This document shows, in pieces, positions 36,901 to 48,900 of a stretch of DNA of 64,000 nt. The stretch spans positions 66,845-130,844 of the forward strand of contig KB297741.1 in assembly GCA_000328365.1 (NCBI GenBank), written 5' to 3'. Positions within the stretch are counted from its first letter, which is position 1. The number at the start of each line of letters is the position of its first letter. Origin of the DNA: Capitella teleta (lineage: Eukaryota > Annelida > Polychaeta > Capitellidae). Made by a program: the position numbers and the translations under genes. Under the pieces are notes generated by a model. The model ran no database searches and had not been told where the DNA came from. It was given only the letters and a program-made list of their open reading frames with translations.

Positions 36901-39900
36901 GGGAGTCAATCGTGACTCTTGCAATCTCCTCCTGGTCAGGCAGGGGTTAATGGGACCGCTTTGTATAAAAACATATAGTTTTTCACTATATAATGATTCG
37001 TTGGGGATATCCGTTCACTGCATGGGATTGTGTCCGGCTTTGTAATGGTCCTGTGCAAGAAAGCTTCCTCTTCTCTGCGGAACCATTAAGTTTTGTCGCA
37101 GAAGGGAAAACGCACGAAGGGTAACCTATTGTCATTAGATTTACGGCCACTTCAACTTGGTCTCCGTCTCTTGTATTTGGCCAGTGGAGTAGGCAAACTT
37201 TGTTGCACTGATAGCCTAAACTTGAATCAACCGAATCAGTTTCTCCGAATGTCCAGTGACTCTCGGACACCTGACCAATCCTTCTTCTGTCCGCTGAGAC
37301 AATTGCTGTCAACATCAAGTTGCCGTGTGGTAATCGGAGTCTGTCGTTGCAGACTTTTTCATTTGTCAGATTTGTCATTCCATATCTCTCTCCTCACCGC
37401 TTGAAAGCCTCTCAGTTCTGTTTGCAATCATTTCAAATTTGGCTCGTTTTTGGCTCGAGATAAATGCTATCAGTTTTTACCATGATGTGCCATGAGAGTG
37501 TTGGCATTGCATCAATGTTAGCTCATCTGTCATGATGACTTTTACACTGCAGCTATCACCTCAGAGTCCTCAAGAAGTGAGGCGATCACCCAATTCCCCT
37601 GTTGGGGTCCAGAATAGAGGCACGGGCCAAGAAGGATGGACACAAGGGTAACTCAGTTGCCGCAGCAATCTGCACTGAAGCGAATGATGAGCAGAGGAGT
37701 GAAAGAACCGCGCTCGCTGCTTGGAGGTGTCTTCTACAGACTTTAGTTTAAATTGAAACCGTTCCTTGTATGCGTCCTCTGTCGAAGCTACGTGATGAGA
37801 TTTCTGCTCGTTTTGTCAGCCATTAAAGGCAGCTGCTGCTGCTGGGCATATCTTGTCGGCATTACGCATTGGCTATTAGTCTTAGTCTGAGTGCCAGTGA
37901 GTGCTTGTTATGTGAACTTATGTCATTCCACCAAGGTGATGCCAACGAGTAAAACATACAGCATTACTCGTGGGATGTTTTTGTACGCATAGAATATACC
38001 ATTTTGTCCAAATGGGGAAAATATAAATTGTATTAAGTTTATTATGTATAAAGTTTGTATTGTGTTTATTTGTATAAAGTTTATTATTCCATTGTTGCAA
38101 ATTGGCTATTTTCACTCGGGGTTATGACTAATTAGAAATTAGGGAAAGGTGGATGACCGCATAGCTTTATCTAATGAATTTCATGCACTTGCCATCTCTT
38201 CACCTTCCGAGTACATCTCTTTATCTCTTCGTTCATTTCGTCTTGCGTGCATATGTCAATGACCTCATTATTCCAGCAATTGGTTTTGCAGGATGCTGGC
38301 GTGTGCTTTGATGCGAGCATATTTAGAGGTAAATCGACTAAATCCGCCGTATCTGTGCAAGAGGCGATCACGGCTAACTGGCTCCAATGGCGAAGTCCTC
38401 TCGCGATTTGCGCTAATCTCACCCCTTTTCTTCCGTTAAGAGAGCCACTATGCAATGTGCAGGCCTCATAATTATACAGCAATATATTACATGTTTTGTA
38501 TGATCATTATTGCTCACTGATTGATATCCAAAGTTTGGCCCTTTTTCCCCCAATTTTGATGCCGTATTTTACTTTGATATGCGATTTAAAATCGGTGCTA
38601 TAGTTGGAACTTTTCAAACTTTTCACTCATTTGCATTTTGTTGCCATGGTATCTAGTGGCACTCTCGTTTCGCGCGTTCTTTCATTGTGTGGCATTCTGA
38701 CAATCTGTGTGTCAGTGCGTCATAAGGCATATGGTAAAGCTTTGTTAATGGTACAACTTACGGTGTGTTGGCGGTAGTCCTTTGGTAACTAGATTAATTA
38801 CGCGCAGTCTCCTTTTATATCGGAGGATTTGCCATTTCACGGTTTCGTGGAATGGCCAGTTATCCATTAAGAAACCAAGGATTTCAGCCACGTGGAATTA
38901 GTTCAGGGGTGTTAAGTCTGTCGCCCTATAATATAATGTGATATCTCTGATTTCGTATGCATGAATGGTCCTTTGAGAAGCAGCATCGATTTGCTTCTTT
39001 GTGATACAATTTCTTATTCCATTCGCTGGCTGGGTTGGAAAACTAGGCGTTTCGATGGTCACCAATTAGAGAAAGCCGTGATCCAAACTTCAATTGCAGA
39101 GTCTCAACGTACATGTATTCAACTTTGATCTGAATTCTGTAATTTATATCTATCATAAATGGGATAAGTGGATTTCCAATGGACACTGTATGTAGATAAT
39201 TCTGAAATCGCTTTGGAGTTTAAAAAGAATAATGAGATATACCACAGAGCATGCCGATAATGCTGGAATTAATCATAGACTTATGACATATCTTTTGTTT
39301 TTGCTCTGTCGGTAGACATGCCAAAACCGAATGTGATTTGTTTCTATTTACCGTCACTGTGTGATAGTGCAGCATGTGATTTACATAAATTACACAAGGA
39401 ACATTCACTTATTTGTCTCATGAAGTCTTGTGTTTCTTCTTTTGAAGAACACAAAAATCGGCTAAGCATTATAACGCATTAAGTATAAATAATGAAGATG
39501 CTATTTTGAAATCAGGTCAGAGCACAATATCATAGTCCTTCAGCATCGGGACTCGCGCTCATACTGGAAACGTAGCGTTATGAAGTTGACACAGACAATG
39601 AATACCATTGCCCAGAGCAGCCCTCCAGACGTTATGATGCCTCATGTTCAGGAATTACATTATGATCTTCAAGTGTGTTATGCATCAATGAAATTGGAAA
39701 CTTGGATCAATTTTGGTCCATCAGTATATTCTGTTTGGCACTTCAACGTGAAGCTGGTAATCATAACGCACCACTCGATGACATAGACCACGGAATTGAG
39801 ATCGACTTTAATTTTTAAGGAGCTGCCCTCGTGGCTCCATGAAAGTGTAGCTTCTTTCTGTTCTTCTTTTATCTTTATTTTTTTTTTCGCGTGGCTTCTT

Positions 39901-42900
39901 AATCTTTTTTTTTTTTTTTTTTTCTTTCGCATGGCTTTTTTTTTTTTTTTTTTTTCGCATGGCTTATTTTAAGCATGGTTTGTCAATTACAATCAATTGA
40001 ACGCTTTGGATATATGTGACTCGTTGGATGCTTGCACGAAACCCGATTGCTTGTTGTGTTAAAGCAGGACACCCCTTTCATTAAACTAACATCCCTGTCT
40101 CTGAAACTCGCAGCGTCAGCTCATGAATATTCATCTGTTTTCTTTGTTATCTTTAGCTGTCTGAGAATCATCACCTAGCGAATGATTTACTCGTATATTA
40201 TATATAATTATAACTCTATTCGCCATCAAAAGGCAACCAACCGCTTCGGGAATCAAACTTGTTTCGTCAATCTCATAGCCATCCATTATGCCTTTCCTGC
40301 CTCTCTCATTTTGTCAAAGTGCAAAACACAAGCGTCTAAAATTCAGTTTTCAGATTGTTCTGGTGTCTCGCATTGTGAGAAATGGAACACGCTTTTTTGA
40401 CTTCGCATCAATTTATTAGTCTCAGACATTTCAAGTCGCCGAAGATTGCATTGAAGGGAAATGATGCATGTTTTATGCGCCGTGCATGCTGCAACAATGA
40501 TGCTATGCAAAGTTAAGATCAGTGTTCTTTCAGAGATACATCAAGTAACGCCTTCATATTTGAAATATATTTGTATATGGAGCCATAGATTGAGGACTCT
40601 TTGTTAAGGTCATATGGCTTTAATGAAAACTTACACGATATTTAAGCCTAGTATGGCTCTATAAACCCAGGTAATGTATTACACTTTTGGGTATAGAATA
40701 CACGAACATACATCCATCGCTCATGGCTGACAAGTATCAAATGACCCCAATCGTTGCCATTCACTCTCAATGTAACATTACTGTCGCTATGAAGTAATCA
40801 AGACGTTTTCTTTATTATTCTGGATCATTCTTGGAATATGTCTGGATATTAATTAATGTAGAGGTAGAGTCACTACACGTCGGGGTCAGCAGTAATGTAG
40901 TGACTCCACTTCTACATTAATACCCAGACACAGATGAATGATTCCAGGAATGATCCAGAATAATAAGGACGACATCTGATAACTTCATAGCGACTTTTAT
41001 TATTACCTTGAAAACGAATTGTAATGATGAATGGTCACAGGGAAATCTCGGAGTCTGTCGGCGTGGTCTGAAGTATAGGTACTTGGAGACGGATGACTGA
41101 TATTGGGATTGGAAATGTCTGTTTTATATGCTGGGTTTGTGGATGAGCAGAAGCCGTCAATTTAGCGTGTAAAGCATGTATAGTCTACATGTATAGTTGG
41201 AGGGCCTTCTGTTGATTGCATCAGTCTGTTATTGGTGTGAACTTTGTATCTTTGGTGTGAACGGACTGTTTGCAACGATAGGGCTGGCGCCCGTATTACC
41301 CGAATGGGTTGGGTGGAGCCGTAAAACCCCAATCACTCATTAAACGCAACGATAGGGGTCATTTGATACTTGTCAGCCATCAGCGATGAATGTATATTTG
41401 TGTATTTTGTATGGCAAATATGTAATACATTGCTACAGTTCATAGAGTCATACTAGACTTAAACAGCATATAAGTTTTCATTAAAGCCATGTGATCTTAA
41501 CACTCTTAGGCTTTGGGGCATCAGATATGGCATAGCCTGAAATATTAGGTTATGCTGCTTACTTATAGTGTAATTCTCCACCACAGGCATTATTTGAGGC
41601 TTTCAACTGGTTTTGATGCCCGAAATAGGTATCTGATGTATGTCACACGCCTAAGAGTATACTTCAGTTCACTTCATGAGATTGAGTAGGAACTTTGAAG
41701 AACTTGGGTTGCGTGGTTATTGCAAATTGACTATCGAATTCCGGAATTCCGAACTAGTGCTGAAATCTGCAATATTTATTATTTGACTGATTCCACTGTG
41801 AAGCTAGGATCTTCTCACATTATCGCATCCGTGTGAACTTCCCACTCAAGTGCAAACTCTTAACTTGATAAATTCTAGGAAAGTGATGGCCATTATGCAG
41901 TATTCGTTGGGGTTTTCAGAAACGCCAGCGTTGCATTGATTACAAGATTTTCTTTGATCGTGATCGGGAATCATTCATCAATGAATCTGTTTTATGCTGG
42001 AAGTGACCTTCAGCGCAGCAGCTGAGTTCCTGTGGAAGTGACTCCACTTTTCATCATCGAACAAACTTCGCAATGATTCATTTGTTATATAAATAGGATG
42101 CTGTTGTGTTTCATTGCAAACTGACACGTTGCGTATGTTAAAACACCTCGGATAATGAGCATTAGAAGGAGTCTAACCACACGGGGTGCACCGCGAAATG
42201 TTCCTCTGGTTTGAGCAAGGCACCACCCAAGCGCACCGATTGATGCCAGGCGTTCTTCAATCAGCTTTGTCAACAGCTTGATACCGTAAACAACCCTATA
42301 ACGCCCGCAACATGACAGAGATGGCGAGAAATTCGGGCGCGTTGATTGAACACTGGGTCACGACTCCATTAAGCGACCACGTGACCGTTACCCAGACAAC
42401 GCCAAACGGACAGGAAATCAAGAGACACTAACGGGTCAAAGGTCATGGTGACAAATCTTGGGTTAATGTCGGTGAAGATCGTGGATGCATTCGCGGATGT
42501 GTTTGCTCTTCTGGCAATCTCCCAGTGATCGTAACGGCATCAAAGCACCACGCTGCTCCTCCGGCTGAGAATTATTCAATTAGACTTCAAACGGGGAGCA
42601 CGGATTATCCTTTAAGCAATATAAGTAACAGCAACCACATACTTCATTAGAGGGGCCACGCTGACCTGACTGGGTGCATATAGGGCAAGCCCAACACAGC
42701 AGCAATGCTATAGCTCCAGCTGAGATAATAACTCAGAAATTCCAAATAATGAGAGCTTTTTTTACGCATCGCCCATTGGCTGAAATTACTGAGTCAGCCA
42801 ATCAATTCTTTCTTTGACTCATCTCTCTGGTGATCTGAACATGGACGATAGCACAGTACCATATTGTGCTTGATATCGTATATGGTAAACAATATAGTAT

Positions 42901-45900
42901 GCTAAATGTAGTACTTAAGAGTGTAGTAAGTTAAGTGTCCGCTTATGATAGAGAACTAAGTGATTCAGGAGAGAAACACAAGTGATTTGTGATTTGTGTG
43001 ATTTGTGTGGCTCCGTCATCTTATTTCCTGTATTCAGATTGTTCTCACCAAAATCTTTCATGTTTGTTAAAAGCGACAGACCCATCACACATCGTTACAT
43101 TATTCCATAAACGAAGACATGAATTAGCATAAGGAAAATGAGGTGTATAAATCTACCTTCAAAGCACGCACAATCGCCGCACATGTGCTGAATTAGACCT
43201 TTCATTCATCACTCGGGTCCTCTTCTTATGGCGAAGATTGCCTCAATCGATTGCAGCAATTGTCTTGACAGCATTAGTCATTAATTCATTGGTCTCTGGT
43301 TCTAGCTGGTACAACGAGGAACGAAAGGAGACGCTATATGACTTCCCGTGCAGCGAAAACATAACCACGCTTAAAACCAATTCAAGCTGAATTTCCAACG
43401 TAATAATGATGGAAATATGGGTAGAGTATTGTTCCTACGTCATTTTATGAACTTGAGCAATTATTATTATTCCCTTGACACTACTCCATCTGAGATTTAC
43501 CAGATTCCCAACAGAGCCAAAATGTCAGCGGCAACTAATGGTTATTCGCCACAAGTATTGACCATTTGATGATTAGGTTTTATTGAGCTCATCACGGCAA
43601 TACACTCGGGGTTTGCCGCTCGAAGGAAGTGCTTAAATCACACAGCATTATAATTTGCGACGACCGCACATAGTCTAGTCGTCATGCCGATAATCGATCT
43701 CTAAAGTGCTTTCTGATTTCCGGATCATCGCCCAGCGTGTGGAGCAAAGATCTATCAAAAGACTTGGACCGGGTCCCTCCGGAAAAGCATCTTCTGTCTG
43801 TGTAGGCCTACAATTAAGAAGCTTCCCAACCCCATTCGGTTTACCATTCTATGGTTAACAAAATCTGAGTATAAACCCACTGAACGATAATATGTTCATT
43901 TGCCGAGTGCCTCACGAGCCTCGACAACGGTAAAACAGCTCTCAAACGACATTCATTTCCAGGAGAAATACGTCCTCAGATGGGTTTAATAGACAGCTCT
44001 CTGTATAAGTCCTGACACAAATGGACTTCCTGAAGGTCGGCCAGATTCATGGGTGTAGAAAACCCTGTTTCTCCTTGACCACTGCCCTGCGTAAGCTGAC
44101 CACTGCTGGTTTGTTTAATCTCGTGATTTCCTCTTCTCGCGAGAAAGATACCGTTTCCATGGTTACAGCTTCATTAGGCCGGCTGCTACCAAACTGCTGT
44201 GATTTTGTTTATGTTCGTGGACATTGGGTGCTTTTTCATTAGTAGGATGTCTACAAGGACATCGGATAATTATCGATGCATCTCTTCCGACGCAAACAAC
44301 ACCGAGACATGTATTGCGTAATTCCCTTAGGTCACCCGAGGGATCAGCACCCCGTGACCTTGTGATCCACTTGTAACACTAATCAATCTTCTAAGCATTC
44401 TTTGATGAAGTTATAATCCTCCGCTTAGGGAATCAAAAGTCTCTCGTTTTGAGTCATTAATGCAATTGCCCAATTGCACTACTGGTCCATGAGTATATGT
44501 CATTGCAACGCGCGCCTATAGGTCTCTCGATACTGCTATAATGAAGTGGCTACTCCCTAAATGTTTTTCATGGTCTCATTGACAGACACGCCCACAGAAA
44601 AACGAACACAAACCTGATAAACCAGGTTCGCTAAAATGGCATTCTGAATGAGGAGACACGAAAAAACCCTCTCGCGTGACATTCTACTAGTAATCTTGTT
44701 CAGTGATTGACTTAGCTGGTTCTTTTATTCACCTGGTTGCTATGCCAACTGTTGTCATAGCAATGTACTTGACGCTGTTTTGTTATTGCAGATGTAGATC
44801 ATTGTTATTGGGGGCAATCAAGAGACCTCAAAAGATACATATTTTTTATGTTAGGCACTAATGGAAAACGTATGTTCGTTCCGGTGATCAACTCGCAATT
44901 TTCAAAACATCGACCATTATATTGCCGTTATCTTGTACTTGTGATACTCAAGGCGCATGACCTATAAAACATGTACGTATATCTAGCGTCCTCTACACCC
45001 CTTTCTTGAACATAGATCCCATAATTACGTTCGACCTGCACTGATGAAATTGTAAAAAAGATGACAACCAGCCTTGAAGTTGTTTCATCTCTGTGAACCT
45101 CAGTGAGCCAACTGACGAAATACCTGAACTATTGTGGCAATTTGCAGCAAACTCAACTCCCATTACAGCCCTTTGAAACCATCTGGAGCGGCAAAAGACC
45201 AGTCCAATGCTGGACTTGAGGTTGAACAATATGACACTGGATCGACACGAGGATCCCTTCATTCACCTGAGTGAGATACTAATGCATATGATTTGTTTCA
45301 TCAGATTACAACACAATTTTTCCAAAAAACTTTGTGTTTTTTAATACTTCTGTCAGTCGAATGCAGGGCTGTCGTTTTACGTTTCAGCTTAGCTCGTGGA
45401 TGTTGACTCCCCACCCTCCGCTGTCTGATCTGGCGGTCTAGCCTCTTCCAAATCACATCCACGCTCGGCTGCAGCATTATCTGCAACAATAATCTGAATT
45501 ATTATCTATGTAACAGCACTTTACAGAATCTGATGCCACAAATCTCGCAATCCTAGCCTGGGCTATGATAAGGCAATGGCTTATCCAAGACGGAGTGCAA
45601 CCATCGAATAAGGACATAACGGTGGATGCGCAACAGCTCATACATTGTAGGCAGCGGTTGTCGTTTTAGCGGCTCATCAAATTTTACCTGAGGTTTGGTT
45701 GGCAAATGAGGCTTAATAGCTTTCTATTTCCGATTAGCACATTAGCCCCAATGATGAAATTAATTATATCAGAAAAATATTTGCTCTGCTTCAATTGTGG
45801 GACATATGTTATATATACGCTAATGTTGCATATTTGCATTGATTAATATGAATCCAGGAATTTATATTAGGGATTGGAACCGTGCTATAAATGGCCATTC

Positions 45901-48900
45901 ATTATGTACGACCAGCAAGTGTCTTGTGGTATGTAATAACGTACAATTAGGGAATCATTAATTCACTACTCAATCAATATTTACAATGTATAAACGGTTT
46001 TTATTCCCACTGAAAACTGCGAGTTTGAAGTATATAAACAGGATATGCTTTTCACTGACCGATTCAATGCCTTCTGTATATTCTATGCGAGAGGAATCAA
46101 TTGATAACTGGCCAGTTACTATGTATTAGCCTACTTATTAATTACTTGGCGGTCTTCTGGGCGCTGAAACTTGATCACTGGTAATTAGTCCTTGGTTCAT
46201 TAGCTTAGGCATTGAGCGACTGTGAAACAGTTTGGCCCACTTCTGTATGAATTGACCCCACTTCCAAAGGAATACGTGGACCGACGATTAAGATTAATTG
46301 TAGCATCGTGCTTGGAAAATCATTTTGTTCCATGCACACAAAATACGTTTGCAGAGATCCATACAATAAACATAGATCCATTATAAATTTTTGATAATAA
46401 ATGTTAAGCCACCATAAAAGGATATCACAGTAAACACAGATATCACCGAGACACATCGTGAAGATAACTCACCATTGGCCCAAACCGATAACGTTTGGGG
46501 ATAAATTTATAATCTATGAAACCGATCATTATCATATTTTATTTGTATCTGTCATTAGATTATGAAATACAATAATGTAATTGATTATTTCGTATTAATT
46601 AGCACGTGCTATTGGAAATTACCTAGCTGGAAATTATGAAATAATCATAATAAATTATATCATAGGTTTCAGGCTGCTTTATGATTGCATTGTAACATTG
46701 CATAATTTAATTATTGTGCATAATTTCATTCTTTAGCGGTGTTTCAGCTTTAACGTCTGGATGTGCCAGTCCTGTTTACTCATTGCAATACGATTTGAAA
46801 GAGCTGGCGATCACAAAGCGAACTTATTGTAATCGGTTTACTCACCAAGTTAGTCTTCTCAATGGTGTTGGCTCAGAAAGTAAGACTTTCCGGTTATCTA
46901 TTGAGATATTAAGATAATAAGATATTCCAGTAGAATGATTATGGGATTGGAGTGCATAGAACGGTTACAGCTAGGGTGAAAATAGCAAAATAAAAAAGAG
47001 CACTATTATTCGTTGTAAATTCCTGGCTCGAGTTTAGAGGTGGGCTTCTATTCGAGCAATTTAAGATCTTCCTTCTGATGACTGTCGATTTTGATGACCA
47101 GAGAAGTGAGCTGAAATTGACCAGTGACTTAATTAGAATATTAATTTCAAGCGAATTATGTGAAAATTGCAAATAAGGACAACAGAAGAGTGCGGTTAGG
47201 AATGGCCCTCAAACAATGCTCAAATGCATCAACACTTATAACAATAACAATGAATTAATTAAAATACAGGATACCTGAATGGTTCCGTGGGATTCCTAAA
47301 CAACAAAATTTACGTGCATTCCAGAGTAAGCAGCGTGCGTTATGTTGACCTGGTATGAGCGTACAGCATGGGCAGGGACGGTTAATTCGTAGGCTATAAT
47401 TATACGCACTAAGGCTTGGTTTAAAATCACAACTTCGATTTACGATGCAATAGGTCCATGACAGAGGTCTATAGGCAACAAGGGTGTACTTAAAAGTCCC
47501 GCGAGCGTGATGTTGTGTAATTAGGGCCATCGCGGTATATCTTTTCGATGCATTTCCACTTATCATAAGTTTCATGAAAAAACTGCACGTGATTAAACAC
47601 GTGAATCTACCACGCGAGAATTATTATGAAGTATATTCTTTATGTTTACACTGATCCATCTGAAGCGAACGAATATAGAACGTGTTGACTGTTAAAAAGA
47701 CATTCACTAGATGCTATTACATCATAGCAGGTTGCCGAAACAGCGCCAAGTGGGATTAAATAGAACAACTCTTTGTCTACTTTGACGTAAGCGTTCTGAG
47801 AGAGCTTAAAACGCTTCGTTTCTTGCTCACCGCGTAGCATTAAGAAGCGCCTGTGTCGAGCGACGGAGTCATTCGCTGGCCATTGCAGCAGCGGTGGTCT
47901 TCATACACTGTGTTGTACACTGTGTTGTTTTGATTTGGATAAACACAGATGACTGCAGCCAACATGACCATCTGACATGGATACAACACTATCTAACAGT
48001 GAGGACTTGCGCAGGTTAAGAGCGCAATTTCGGGAGTCGGGGCCGTTTCAACTTCCGCGTTTACCATGCCCCCCGGATGAATTGGCCGACTCCGATTTTG
48101 AATACGGTAAGAGAGAACAACACATTGCGGCGTTTAGGCAATCGTATGCCGCTGTAATTCCCACCTTAATCCCACTCTCGTGATTCTCGCACCCAATTTG
48201 GCCTCGGAGCTATGAATAAAACGCTCCCAATGCTATCTGCAGGATGTCACCGAAAGCCACCGATCAGAATGTCACGGTGTTCTGGCTTGTTGCAAACTGT
48301 ATAATTGTGATATAATACGTTACACCTAATATTGTCTAGGACACTATGATGTAATGATTCAATTACTAAGTTCACTTTGAACTTCTTTTTAAGAGATGGA
48401 TCCAGTTAAAAGCTACCTTCAAGACATCTTCTCTCAAAAGACTTGCATTCACTCTATCTACATAATGCTTTTTGTAAGTTATAGATCAATCGACTATCAT
48501 TTAGATACCCGTAAATTTTCTGTATCTCGTTACTTTGTAAGCATGGACGATGGTTCTCGTATGTTCAGCTATAACTTAATTAACTAACTAATAATTATAA
48601 CTTAATTAATTATAACTTAATTATAACTTAATTAAGGCGTCGGTATGCACATGTTAGCGTGTCAGAGATTTTTTTGTGAATTTTATGATCGCTATATAAA
48701 ATAAATTTATTATTATTATTATTATTATGTTAGAAGTTCAGCATCCAAAAATTAAATTAATGCTATCGTCTGCAATTATTTGTTATTGGTATAATTTTGT
48801 ATGTATACTCTGCATTGTTGCTTTAATTATCAATGAAATAATTATTTTGATTTATTGCAATTTAATGATGTTATGACACAATTATATATACCATTTCATT

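Noticed and set aside
45301-45489. Minus-strand exon with an acceptor-like TTATTGTTGCAG and a basic peptide
   Set aside because: No good donor follows and no family is recognised; kept only as a note in the intron entry.
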